Positions 1 through 8,614 of a DNA stretch of 21,444 nucleotides are shown one piece after another (positions within the stretch are counted from its first letter, which is position 1; each line of letters starts with the position of its first letter). The notes under the pieces were generated by a model. The model saw only the letters and a program-made list of their open reading frames with translations. It searched no databases and had not been told where the DNA came from. The translations under genes were made by a program, and so were the position numbers. The DNA comes from JAPLKX01 sp035530195 (lineage in GTDB: Bacteria > Hydrogenedentota > Hydrogenedentia > Hydrogenedentales > SLHB01): contig DATKVG010000226.1 of NCBI GenBank assembly GCA_035530195.1, positions 1-21,444 of the forward strand, written 5' to 3'.

Positions 1-22
1 CACGTCTCTCTTTTCCGGCCAA

Positions 23-43
23 GTGCAGGCGAGACGCCCGCAC
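23..43. repeat. Small GC-rich hairpin, REP-like
   Basis: Arms GTGCAGGCG and CGCCCGCAC enclose the loop AGA. They pair over nine positions with one A-C mismatch. There is no T-tract, so a dispersed palindromic repeat fits better than a terminator. The rest of the left edge (1-128) shows no gene; a possible upstream gene lies outside the window. Confidence 0.4.
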
Positions 44-128
44 CACAATAATGAACTTTTGAAGCATCCTGGGGATCAGACTCATTAGACGGGCCGGGAA
101 TGTCTTGGTGAAAAGGAGGCTGCCGATT

Positions 129-1499
129 ATGGCTACACGACGCCGGTTTCTCAGGCAGATCGCCGGTGCCGCCGTCGCTGGCGCAGCGGCCACGCACGGG
201 TCTGCCAACGCCGAAGAAAAACCTGCGCCCGGCCAGGTAGCGTGGAAACGGCGCGTCCCCATCCGGTACGAGGCCGACGTGGCCGTGGCCGGCGGTGGAA
301 TCGCGGGTGTAACGGCGGCGATTGCCGCAGCCCGTTCCGGCGCGCGCGTTCTGCTGGTCGAGCGGTTCGGCGTCACCGGCGGAAACGCGACCGTCGGCGG
401 CGTCGGCTCATTCTGCGGCGAGACCGCCGGCCAGGGCGCCGTGTTCGACGACATCGTCGCCGCGCTCGAGGCCTTTGGCGCCATTGCGCCCTACAAGCCG
501 TACGTCGAGAAAGAGGCCCGGGTTTTTGACCCGGAAATCCTCGCCGTGGTGTTGCAGGAACTGTTGCTGAAATCAGGCGTGCGCCTGCTGCTGCACACGC
601 AGTTCGTCGACGCGGTCGCCAAAGACGGCCGGATCCGCGAGTGTATTGTGTGCGGTTCCGGCGGGCCTGAAGCCATACGCGCCAGCCAGTACATCGATTG
701 CACGGGCGAAGCCGCGCTCGCCCACGCCGCCGGGTTTGAAACCGTCAAAGGCCGGCCCGAAGACGGGCTGCAACTGCCGATGTCGATGATGTTCACCGTC
801 CGGCATGTGGGCGACGCAGACCGCTGCAACCAAGTGCCTGAAAACTGGTTCGACGTGATCCGCAGCGAGAGCGGCCTGCCCATGACGAGCATCTGGCCCA
901 ACGGCCCCGGGTCCAATGCAATTAAAGTCAAAATCCCCATGTTTGATGCGTCAGACACCGAATCCTTGACGGCCGCGGAAGTCCGCGCGCGCCGCCGCAT
1001 GATGGAGATCCTCGATTACTACCAGCGGGTTGAAAACAAGCCGTGGCTGCTCGACCACGCCGCGGCCCGAATCGGCATCCGCGAAAGCCGCCGCGTGATG
1101 GGCGAGTATGTGTTGAAGCTTGAAGACTTGCGCGCAGGTCGCGCGTTCGACGACGCGATTGCCCGCGGCGTCTTCTACCTGGACGGCCACGACCCCACAA
1201 ACGACAAGCGCACGTACATCCTCCCGCCCGAGCAGCGCCGGGTCCCGCCGTACCAGATCCCGTTCCGCAGTCTCATCCCGCAGGGTTCGAGGAACCTGCT
1301 CGTTGCGGGCAGGTGTTTTTCAGCCGACCAGCTTGCCCTCTCGTCGGCACGCGTCATGACGACCTGTGCCATGATGGGCCAGGCCGCCGGCATAGGCGCC
1401 GCCATGGCCGCAAAAACCGAGCCGATCGTCTCTGCGCTGAACGGCGCAGACGTGCGCAGGGCGGTGGAAAAAAACGGCGCCGTTTTGGCCGTCGGATAG
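129..1499 (+). CDS. Tat-exported FAD-dependent oxidoreductase
   Basis: Seen: a 456-residue protein. Its N-terminus carries a twin-arginine signal (TRRRFLRQ, residues 3-10) followed by an Ala/Gly-rich segment to about residue 28, so export of the folded, FAD-loaded enzyme is likely. Residues 55-60 (GGGIAG) with Glu78 at the end of strand 2 form the Rossmann dinucleotide fold. A C-terminal stretch near residue 400 (LLVAGRCFSADQLALSSARVM) matches the second FAD-contact region of the FAD_oxidored (PF12831) family. Start choice: the frame is open from a TTG at 105, but AGGAGG at 114-119 lies 9 nt before the ATG at 129 and that start gives the textbook Tat signal. The substrate cannot be told from sequence; relatives are often found with carbohydrate catabolism genes. 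No operon partner follows; the next gene begins about 350 nt downstream. Confidence 0.9.
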   Translation: MATRRRFLRQIAGAAVAGAAATHGSANAEEKPAPGQVAWKRRVPIRYEADVAVAGGGIAGVTAAIAAARSGARVLLVERFGVTGGNATVGGVGSFCGETAGQGAVFDDIVAALEAFGAIAPYKPYVEKEARVFDPEILAVVLQELLLKSGVRLLLHTQFVDAVAKDGRIRECIVCGSGGPEAIRASQYIDCTGEAALAHAAGFETVKGRPEDGLQLPMSMMFTVRHVGDADRCNQVPENWFDVIRSESGLPMTSIWPNGPGSNAIKVKIPMFDASDTESLTAAEVRARRRMMEILDYYQRVENKPWLLDHAAARIGIRESRRVMGEYVLKLEDLRAGRAFDDAIARGVFYLDGHDPTNDKRTYILPPEQRRVPPYQIPFRSLIPQGSRNLLVAGRCFSADQLALSSARVMTTCAMMGQAAGIGAAMAAKTEPIVSALNGADVRRAVEKNGAVLAVG

Positions 1500-1511
1500 A
1501 CAACGGCACTC

Positions 1512-1547
1512 GGTGGCCTCACCGAAGGCCTCATCGAAGGCCTCATC
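1512..1547. repeat. Three tandem 12-nt repeats
   Basis: Units read GGTGGCCTCACC, GAAGGCCTCATC, GAAGGCCTCATC. The last two are identical and the first differs at three positions. Each unit contains the palindrome GGCC. They begin 13 nt after the stop of the oxidoreductase gene. Function unknown. Confidence 0.7.
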
Positions 1548-1621
1548 GGAATGCCGACCGCCGACCGGGCCGTTTCGTATATTAGAATCTTTGTTCGCGG
1601 CTTCTTAGCCGCCTTCGTAAC

Positions 1622-1670
1622 ACGGATCCGCTCCCGCCCGGTTCTGCTGAAGCGGGTCCGGGAGGCTTTT
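1622..1670 (+). terminator. Terminator-like hairpin with an alternative fold
   Basis: CTCCCGCCCG (1631-1640) can pair with CGGG-TC-CGGGAG (1653-1664), with a 2-nt bulge, and is followed by GCTTTT. The upstream segment GGATCCGCT pairs instead with AGCGGGTCC, using one G-T pair, so two mutually exclusive stems are possible. It could end the transcript of the upstream oxidoreductase, but the T-run is short. Confidence 0.35.
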
Positions 1671-1785
1671 GCAAATCCATGGCCGGAATGCCTTTACACC
1701 AATACGGCTGGACGCGAACGCCCGCAGGCAAAGGTGGTACAATAGTTTCGGAACAGTGGACACCCGATGCGGGCGGGGAAAATTG

Positions 1786-1817
1786 TTGACAACAAACCGC
1801 CGAAAGTGTTATATACT
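1786..1817 (+). promoter_or_regulatory. Sigma-70-type promoter for clpX
   Basis: A perfect -35 box TTGACA lies at 1786-1791. An AT-rich block follows: TATATA at 1810-1815 preceded by TG (extended -10, 18-nt spacer), or TATACT at 1812-1817 (20-nt spacer). It sits about 30 nt upstream of the clpX start in otherwise GC-rich sequence. Which -10 register is used cannot be decided by eye. Confidence 0.6.
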
Positions 1818-1847
1818 TGAAGTTGCTCCTGTTTTAGGGAGGTCTTA

Positions 1848-3125
1848 ATGGCTCAGCATCATCGACACGAAATCCCGAGTTGCTCGTTTTGCGGAAAACG
1901 GCACGACGAAGTCAACAAGCTTATAGCCGGGCCGGATGTGAATATATGCGATGAATGTGTCAATCTGTGTGCGGAAATTGTAGCTGAAGACAGGGCCAAG
2001 AAGGGCGCGAAGCGGTCCATGAAGGTTCCGATTCCCGCCGAAATCAAGGCCTTTTTGGATGAATATGTGATCGGCCAGGAACGGGCCAAGCGCATCCTGT
2101 CTGTCGCCGTGCACAACCACTACAAGCGCATCTCGGCCGGGGGGCAGATCGACGGGGTCGAGATCCAGAAGGCAAACCTGTTGCTGGTCGGGCCGTCGGG
2201 CTGCGGCAAAACCCTGCTCGCCCAGAGCCTGGCGCGCATGCTCGATGTTCCCTTCGCGATCGTCGACGCCACGACCCTTACCGAAGCCGGTTACGTCGGG
2301 GATGACGTCGAGAACATCATCCTGAAACTGTTGCAGGCGGCCGATTTCGATCCCGCCCGCACGGAAACCGGCATTGTCTACGTCGACGAAATCGACAAGA
2401 TCGCCCGGAAGAGCGACAGTCCGTCGATCACGCGCGACGTGTCCGGCGAGGGTGTTCAGCAGGCCCTGCTCAAGGTGCTCGAAGGGACTGTCGCCAACGT
2501 GCCGCCGCAGGGCGGGCGCAAACACCCGCAGCAGGAATGCATCCCCGTCGACACCACGAACATCCTGTTCATCTGCGGGGGCGCGTTCGTCGGACTCGAG
2601 AAGATCATCGAGCGCAGAACGCGCACCAACGTGATCGGGTTCAACGCCGATATCCGGCCCAAGAAAGACAGAAAGATCGGCGACCTGCTCGAACAGGTCC
2701 AGACCGAAGACCTGATCAAGTACGGCATGATCCCCGAACTGTGCGGCCGCATCCCCATCGTCGCCAGCATACATGAACTCGAGCGAGACGACCTGATCCG
2801 GGTGCTGGTCGAACCCAAGAATTCGCTGGTTCGACAGTACGAAAAATTGTTCGAAATAGAAAAAGTCAAACTGCGTTTCCCCGACGAAACGATCGAGGCC
2901 GTCGCCGACGTGGCCATCTCCAAGGATATGGGTGCGCGCGGGCTGCGGTCGATCCTCGAAGAAGTCATGCTCAACGTGATGTTCGACATCCCGTCGCGCA
3001 CCGACATCCGCGAATGCGTGGTCACGCCCGGCGTGATACGCAACGGCGAAGAGCCCCTGCTCGTTTACGAGCACGAGGCACAGGGTAAGGAAAAAGGCGG
3101 GTCCGGAAAGTCAGCTTTGGCTTGA
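1848..3125 (+). CDS. clpX: ATP-dependent Clp protease ATP-binding subunit ClpX
   Basis: ClpX is the hexameric AAA+ unfoldase that feeds proteins to the ClpP peptidase in the cytoplasm. The 425-residue protein has the full family layout: an N-terminal zinc-binding domain with Cys12, Cys15, Cys34 and Cys37; Walker A GPSGCGKT at 115-122; pore loop GYVG near 148; Walker B with DEID at 180-183; the RKH pore loop near 224; and the IGF tripeptide (263-265) that docks onto ClpP. Docking-loop conservation implies a ClpP partner, but no clpP lies in this window. The ATG is preceded by AGGGAGG (1836-1842) and a good promoter. lon follows after a hairpin terminator, so the two protease genes are adjacent but may be separately transcribed. 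The C-terminus (GKEKGGSGKSALA) is low-complexity, as in many ClpX proteins. Confidence 0.98.
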   Translation: MAQHHRHEIPSCSFCGKRHDEVNKLIAGPDVNICDECVNLCAEIVAEDRAKKGAKRSMKVPIPAEIKAFLDEYVIGQERAKRILSVAVHNHYKRISAGGQIDGVEIQKANLLLVGPSGCGKTLLAQSLARMLDVPFAIVDATTLTEAGYVGDDVENIILKLLQAADFDPARTETGIVYVDEIDKIARKSDSPSITRDVSGEGVQQALLKVLEGTVANVPPQGGRKHPQQECIPVDTTNILFICGGAFVGLEKIIERRTRTNVIGFNADIRPKKDRKIGDLLEQVQTEDLIKYGMIPELCGRIPIVASIHELERDDLIRVLVEPKNSLVRQYEKLFEIEKVKLRFPDETIEAVADVAISKDMGARGLRSILEEVMLNVMFDIPSRTDIRECVVTPGVIRNGEEPLLVYEHEAQGKEKGGSGKSALA

Positions 3126-3191
3126 TACCGATCCACGTGATCTCAACGGTTTAGGCGCAAGAGGGCACCGCGCGCGGGCGCGCGCTGATTG

Positions 3192-3231
3192 AGGCCGGCC
3201 GGGTCTAATACCCGACCGGCCTTTAAGTTTT
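3192..3231 (+). terminator. Rho-independent terminator after clpX
   Basis: AGGCCGGCCGGGT (3192-3204) and ACCCGACCGGCCT (3210-3222) form a 13-position stem with one mismatch and the loop CTAAT, followed by TTAAGTTTT. It lies 66 nt after the clpX stop and 34 nt before the lon start. The T-tract is interrupted, so partial read-through into lon is possible. Confidence 0.65.
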
Positions 3232-3255
3232 CATCGGCATAAAGAAGGAGTAGAA

Positions 3256-5649
3256 TTGTCCACTTCAATCAAACAGAGTCGGGCGGGGCGGGAAAAACAT
3301 ATGCCTGAAGAGACGGGTACCAAACCCAAGAGCCTCCAGCAGGGCGTTCACGAGCGGATGCCGCTGCTGCCCCTGAAAGAGGTGGTGGTGTTTCCCCACA
3401 TGGTGGTGCCGCTGCTGGTGGGGCGGCCGATGTCCGTGGCCGCCATCGAAGAATGCTTGGCGTCGGGCCGGCCCCTGTTCGTGTGCGCCCAGATCGAGCC
3501 CAACGAAGATACGCCAACCATCGAAACCCTCTACCCCGTGGGCGTCGCGGCATCGATCCTCCAGACGCTGCGGATGCCCGACGGCACCATGAAAATCGTC
3601 ATCGAAGGGTTGGGCCGCTGCGTGATCCGCACATTGATCCAGCGCAAATCGCTGGTCGAGGTGCTGGTCCGGCCGATGCACTCGAGGGGCATCAACGACA
3701 AGCGCGGCGTCGCCCTCATGCGGACCACCCTCACCCAGTTCGAAGACTACGTCCGGCTCAGCCAGCGGATCGCCCCAGAAATCGTCATGTCGCTGCGAAA
3801 CGTCACTGACGCCGAAACTCTCGCCGATCTCATCTGCGCCTACCTCTCGCTGCGCACCGAGGAGCGCCAGGACCTGCTCTCGACCGACAACGTCCGCGTC
3901 CGGCTCGAAAAGCTCTCGGCACTGCTAATGCGCGAAAACGAACTGTTCGACATCGAGCGCCAGGTCCGCGAACGCGTTCGCGAACAGATGGAACACACCC
4001 AGCGCGAGTATTACCTCCAGGAACAACTCAAGGCCATCCACCAGGAACTGGGAAAGGGCGAGGAGGGCGGCGACGAGTCGGCCGAGTTGCGCACCATGGT
4101 CGAGAAAGCCGGGATGCCCAAGGACGTCGAGGAAAAAGCACTCCGCGAGGTCGCCCGCTACCAGCGCATGCCGTTCATGAGCCCGGAAGGCGCCGTGATC
4201 CGCACCTATATCGAGTGGCTGGCGGATGTACCCTGGCGCAAGAGGAGCAAAGACACCCTCGATATTGAAAGAGCCCGGCAGATACTCGACGAAGACCACT
4301 ACGGGCTCGACAAGGTGAAGGAACGCATCCTCGAGTTTCTCGCGGTCAGAAAACTCAGCAAGCACGCCAAAGGCCCGATCCTCTGCCTGGTCGGCCCGCC
4401 GGGCGTCGGCAAGACTTCCCTGGGCAGATCGATTGCGCGCGCCATGGATCGGAAGTTCGTGCGCGTGTCGCTGGGCGGCGTGCGGGACGAGGCGGAGATC
4501 CGCGGGCACCGCCGGACCTACGTCGGGTCGATGCCCGGGCGCGTCATCCAGTCGATGAAAAAGGTGGGCGTCAAAAACCCCGTGTTCATGCTCGACGAGA
4601 TCGACAAGATGAACACGGACTTCCGCGGCGACCCCGCGTCGGCCCTGCTCGAAGTGCTCGACCCCGAGCAAAACCAGGCGTTCAACGACCATTACCTCGA
4701 GGTCGATTTCGATCTCCACGAGGTGTTTTTCATCACCACCGCCAACAACGAATACGACATACCCCACGCACTCCACGACAGAATGGAAATCGTCCGCCTG
4801 TCCGGATACACCAGCTATGAAAAGCACCACATCGCCCGCCTGTTCCTGATCCCCAAGCAGATGCGCGAGTGCGGCCTGAAAAAAGGCAATATCCGAATCG
4901 AGGAGAGCGCCGTGGCCGTGCTGATTGACCGGTACACCCGCGAGGCGGGGGTGCGCGAACTCGAACGGCGCATCGCCAGCGTGTGCAGGAAAGTCGCCAG
5001 AAAAATCCTCGCAAAAAACGCCGAGAAACCGTTCGTCGTCTCCAAACAGAACGTGCAGGCGCTGCTCGGCCCATTCGAATACAGCGAGTTGCGCGCCGAC
5101 AAGGACCTCCAGATCGGCGTCGCCATCGGCATGGCCTGGACACAGGTCGGCGGCGATATCCTCCACGTCGAAACCAGCATAATGAAGGGAAAAGGCGTGC
5201 TCACCCTGACCGGCCAACTTGGCAGCGTGATGCAGGAATCCGCAAAGGCCGCCTACACCTACCTCAGAGCCCACGCAAAAGAACTCAAAATCTCCGACTC
5301 GTTCTATAAGTCATTGGACCTGCACGTCCACGTGCCCGAAGGCGCCATACCCAAAGACGGCCCCTCCGCCGGCGTGCCGATAGCGGTGTCGATGCTGTCG
5401 GCGTTGCGTGGCGCGCCGCCCCGGCGGCCCGTGGCGATGACGGGCGAGATTACCCTGCGCGGTCGAGTCCTGCCCATCGGCGGCGTGAAAGAAAAAGTCC
5501 TGGCGGCGCACCGGGCGGGAATTCGCGTGGTGGTCCTGCCCCAGGAAAATGAGAAGGACCTTATCGAGATCCCTGAAGAAGTGAGGAAAGATACGGAATT
5601 CGTGCTGGTGGAGACGATCGACGAGGCGTTTGCGGCCGTGTTCAGTTGA
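3256..5649 (+). CDS. lon: ATP-dependent Lon protease
   Basis: Lon is a cytoplasmic AAA+ serine protease that degrades damaged and regulatory proteins. The 797-residue protein has the standard order. The LON substrate-binding domain begins with MPLLPLKEVVVFPHMVVPL near residue 35. A coiled region with QREYYLQEQLKAIHQELG follows. The AAA+ module has Walker A GPPGVGKT (380-387) and Walker B with LDEID (446-450). The C-terminal peptidase domain carries the Ser704 (DGPSAG) and Lys747 (second Lys of KEK) dyad, with the usual 43-residue spacing. Start: TTG at 3256 with AAGGAG 5 nt upstream; an in-frame ATG at 3301 (residue 16) is an alternative with a poorer ribosome site. The next gene starts 31 nt after the stop, so co-transcription with the isomerase gene is likely. 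Confidence 0.97.
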   Translation: MSTSIKQSRAGREKHMPEETGTKPKSLQQGVHERMPLLPLKEVVVFPHMVVPLLVGRPMSVAAIEECLASGRPLFVCAQIEPNEDTPTIETLYPVGVAASILQTLRMPDGTMKIVIEGLGRCVIRTLIQRKSLVEVLVRPMHSRGINDKRGVALMRTTLTQFEDYVRLSQRIAPEIVMSLRNVTDAETLADLICAYLSLRTEERQDLLSTDNVRVRLEKLSALLMRENELFDIERQVRERVREQMEHTQREYYLQEQLKAIHQELGKGEEGGDESAELRTMVEKAGMPKDVEEKALREVARYQRMPFMSPEGAVIRTYIEWLADVPWRKRSKDTLDIERARQILDEDHYGLDKVKERILEFLAVRKLSKHAKGPILCLVGPPGVGKTSLGRSIARAMDRKFVRVSLGGVRDEAEIRGHRRTYVGSMPGRVIQSMKKVGVKNPVFMLDEIDKMNTDFRGDPASALLEVLDPEQNQAFNDHYLEVDFDLHEVFFITTANNEYDIPHALHDRMEIVRLSGYTSYEKHHIARLFLIPKQMRECGLKKGNIRIEESAVAVLIDRYTREAGVRELERRIASVCRKVARKILAKNAEKPFVVSKQNVQALLGPFEYSELRADKDLQIGVAIGMAWTQVGGDILHVETSIMKGKGVLTLTGQLGSVMQESAKAAYTYLRAHAKELKISDSFYKSLDLHVHVPEGAIPKDGPSAGVPIAVSMLSALRGAPPRRPVAMTGEITLRGRVLPIGGVKEKVLAAHRAGIRVVVLPQENEKDLIEIPEEVRKDTEFVLVETIDEAFAAVFS

Positions 5650-5680
5650 CCTGCGCCCAACTCCGGAGGAGAACCAACCC

Positions 5681-6475
5681 GTGCAACTTGGCGTCAATAC
5701 GGTTCTGTTCGGCAAGCACGATTTCCGCACCGCCATGGAGCACATTAAGCGCGCGGGGTACACCGCCGCCGAAATCTCCGCCATCAACGGCATGTGCGAA
5801 CACCTGTGCCTCGACACATGGAAACAGGACGCCGCCGATATCAAAGCCGTCGCGCGCGATCTCGACCTGCCCATCAGCGCCATGGAAGAGGCCGCGCTCG
5901 ATGAACACCGACTCATGCTGGCTTACGAAGCGGCGGCCGAAATCGGCATACCCGTCATCAACGTCGGGCCCGGCGGTTCAAAAGACAACCCGGCCGATCT
6001 CGACGCTTCGATCGACCTGCTCGAGCGGATGGCGGAAAAAGCCGAGCCGTTCGGCGTAACGCTGTGCGTGAAGGCCCACGTCGGCGCCGCCATCTGGAAC
6101 ACGCCCACCACCCTGCGCGCCATCCGCCAAATCCACTCGCCCGCGTTCGGCATCGACATGGACCCCAGCCACATCCACAGGGCCGGCGAGGTGCCCAAAG
6201 AGGCGCTCAAACAAGTGGTAGGCCGGGTGCGCCACGTCCACATCAGAGATTGCGCCGGCCCCGGCCCCAGCCCCGGCACGCCCGAGATGCAGGCGTGCGG
6301 CAGGGGCGACATCGACCTGCTCGGTTACGTGCGCGTGCTCGTCGAGGCCGGCTACAACGGCCCCGTCAACCTCGAAATCATCGGCGCCGGCGAGTACGAC
6401 CTCGAACGATGCGCCGTTATCGCCGCCGAATCGTATGGGTTTCTGAATGCCTGTATCAAAGCCGCCCGGACATGA
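5681..6475 (+). CDS. Sugar phosphate isomerase/epimerase-like TIM-barrel protein
   Basis: The 264-residue protein belongs to the xylose isomerase-like TIM-barrel family (AP endonuclease 2 superfamily). These are cytoplasmic enzymes that usually isomerise or epimerise sugars with a divalent metal. Visible family elements are the strand motif GIDMDPSHIHRAG (158-170), HVHIRD (185-190) and the C-terminal LEIIG (231-235), which supply Asp/His/Glu ligands. The residue where the first metal-binding Glu is expected lies in CVKAHVG (129-135) and is Lys, which may alter metal use. Start GTG 5681 is set by CGGAGGAG about 9 nt upstream; the longer frame from 5630 overlaps lon and lacks such a site. It follows lon by 31 nt and is separated from the next gene by an inverted-repeat element. 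The substrate is unknown. Confidence 0.85.
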   Translation: MQLGVNTVLFGKHDFRTAMEHIKRAGYTAAEISAINGMCEHLCLDTWKQDAADIKAVARDLDLPISAMEEAALDEHRLMLAYEAAAEIGIPVINVGPGGSKDNPADLDASIDLLERMAEKAEPFGVTLCVKAHVGAAIWNTPTTLRAIRQIHSPAFGIDMDPSHIHRAGEVPKEALKQVVGRVRHVHIRDCAGPGPSPGTPEMQACGRGDIDLLGYVRVLVEAGYNGPVNLEIIGAGEYDLERCAVIAAESYGFLNACIKAART

Positions 6476-6488
6476 ACAGATGTACACT

Positions 6489-6612
6489 TCATTAAATAGG
6501 GACAGTCACCATTTATTTTTCCTGTTTTGTGACAGACTACACCTCGCTTGTCCCTCCTCTATTCAAAGGGGCGGAACCACAAAAATAAATGGTGACTGTC
6601 CCTATTTAATGA
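6489..6612. repeat. Palindromic element with 32-bp perfect inverted repeats (MITE/REP-like)
   Basis: The two arms, 6489-6520 and 6581-6612, are exact reverse complements over 32 nt and flank a 60-nt centre. Each arm contains AGGGACAGTCACC followed by an AT-rich end. There is no open frame inside and no clear target duplication outside. The AT-rich sequence contrasts sharply with the GC-rich genes beside it, which suggests insertion. Elements of this kind are commonly mobilised by a transposase encoded elsewhere, for example an IS200/REP-associated Y1 type. It ends 9 nt before the ribosome site of the next gene, so a transcript crossing it would form a long hairpin just ahead of that start. 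Confidence 0.85.
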
Positions 6613-6633
6613 CACAATCTGGAGAGACCCTGA

Positions 6634-7974
<1,341 letters not shown>

Positions 7975-7995
7975 ATCCCGCACAACCCGCGCCGG

Positions 7996-8167
7996 TCGCA
8001 GCCCGGTAGAGTCGCGGCGCGGTGGCATCGCAGCCTGGTAGAGTCGCGGCGCGGTAAAGTCGCCGGGTAGTGGGATCGCAGCCCGGTAGAGTCGCGGCGC
8101 GGTAAAGTCGCCGGGTAGTGGGATCGCAGCCGGGTAGAGTCGCGGCGCGGTGGGATCGGCGGGGTGG
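7996..8167. repeat. Minisatellite built from 16-nt units
   Basis: A 28-nt block containing GGTAGAGTCGCGGCGC occurs four times, starting at 7996, 8028, 8076 and 8124. The offsets are 32, 48 and 48 nt, all multiples of 16. Between copies lie related units such as GGTAAAGTCGCCGG and GTAGTGGGATCGCAGCC. The underlying unit is roughly GGTRGRRTCGCRGCSC. The last unit runs directly into the hairpin repeat at 8163-8188, whose left half (GGTGGGGTCGCGCTCC) fits the same unit. The array is not coding; frames stay open across it only because the period is a multiple of three. Confidence 0.85.
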
Positions 8168-8188
8168 GGTCGCGCTCCCGCGCGACCG
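8163..8188. repeat. Dispersed hairpin repeat, copy 1
   Basis: An 8-bp perfect stem, GGTCGCGC with GCGCGACC, and loop TCCC lie at 8168-8187. The surrounding 26 nt recur exactly at 21383-21408. It is a REP-like intergenic element. Nearby sequence to about 8235 (GGCGTAGCTGC and GCAGCGTAGCC around CCA) is also partly palindromic and may belong to a larger element. Confidence 0.8.
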
Positions 8189-8242
8189 CCGGGCTTGCCA
8201 CGGCGTAGCTGCCCAGCAGCGTAGCCGGGTCCCCGCCGCTTC

Positions 8243-8278
8243 TATAAGTCCTATAGGTCCCATACGTCCTATTCGTCA
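8243..8278 (-). repeat. 9-nt tandem repeat array, locus A
   Basis: On the plus strand the units are TATAAGTCC, TATAGGTCC, CATACGTCC and TATTCGTCA. Read on the minus strand they fit NKATNGGAC with few mismatches. The array starts exactly at the stop codon (8278-8276) of the degraded frame upstream on that strand. Loci B and C carry the same consensus in the same orientation. Confidence 0.75.
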
Positions 8279-8521
8279 GATCAGCGCCCGCAAATGCTCA
8301 ATGCTACGCGCCGCCTGGTCCACCGTCCCGCATTCGACCGACAACACCAGGTTGCGCGGCGCCGTTTTCAGGATCCCGATTACGAGACGATCGTGAAACT
8401 GATCTCGCGAACGGCCACGGTCAAAGGTCTCAAAGTGACCTGTCGCTTGGACCGGTGAACATACCCAACGGGCCGCAAGGTGACCCATGAAAAAATGACG
8501 CGCGTGAATCTGGAGCGACAC
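8276..8521 (-). pseudogene. Possible remnant of a sugar phosphate isomerase/epimerase gene
   Basis: An open frame of about 81 codons ends with VLSVECGTVDQAARSIEHLRALI. This resembles the last strand and helix of xylose isomerase-like TIM barrels, where a Glu in the penultimate strand binds metal. The part before it (KFVSLQIHARH, then unrelated-looking sequence) could be the preceding strand, with damage between the two. There is no ribosome site before the GTG at 8521, and an in-frame TGA lies about 50 nt further upstream. A full enzyme of this family has some 260-300 residues, so at most the C-terminal quarter survives. It could also be a chance frame; the call rests on residue pattern by eye. 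Confidence 0.35.
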
Positions 8522-8614
8522 AAATTTCTTGGCGACTGGAACTACACCATTCGGCCCCGCTCCTCATGACCCATTTGATACCTTCATTTATTCACGACTC
8601 CTTGGCCTCCAGCC
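8522..8614. other. Short non-coding gap
   Basis: This lies between the remnant and the stop codon of the HEAT-repeat gene. It is less GC-rich than its surroundings. No hairpin with a T-tract was found, so the terminator of the minus-strand operon is not identified. Confidence 0.4.

Larger units (their letters stand above)
1500..1785. other. Gene-free stretch between oxidoreductase and clpX
   Basis: No convincing gene is seen here. A 64-codon frame at 1551-1745 has no ribosome site and no recognisable sequence. The stretch holds three imperfect 12-nt repeats (1512-1547), a GC-rich foldable segment (1622-1670) and, at its right end, the clpX promoter. Confidence 0.6.

Noticed and set aside
1551..1745. 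Small 64-codon gene before clpX
   Set aside because: It has no ribosome site and overlaps a GC-rich hairpin; the composition is not protein-like.
1845..3074. 409-codon minus-strand frame opposite clpX
   Set aside because: It mirrors ClpX codons; ClpX motifs on the plus strand are complete.
3925..5274. 449-codon minus-strand frame opposite lon
   Set aside because: It is the antisense shadow of a clearly conserved Lon protease and has no recognisable domain.
7996..8151. Possible CRISPR array (four similar 28-nt blocks)
   Set aside because: Intervals are 4, 20 and 20 nt and the intervals are themselves repeats, not unique spacers. No cas gene is present.
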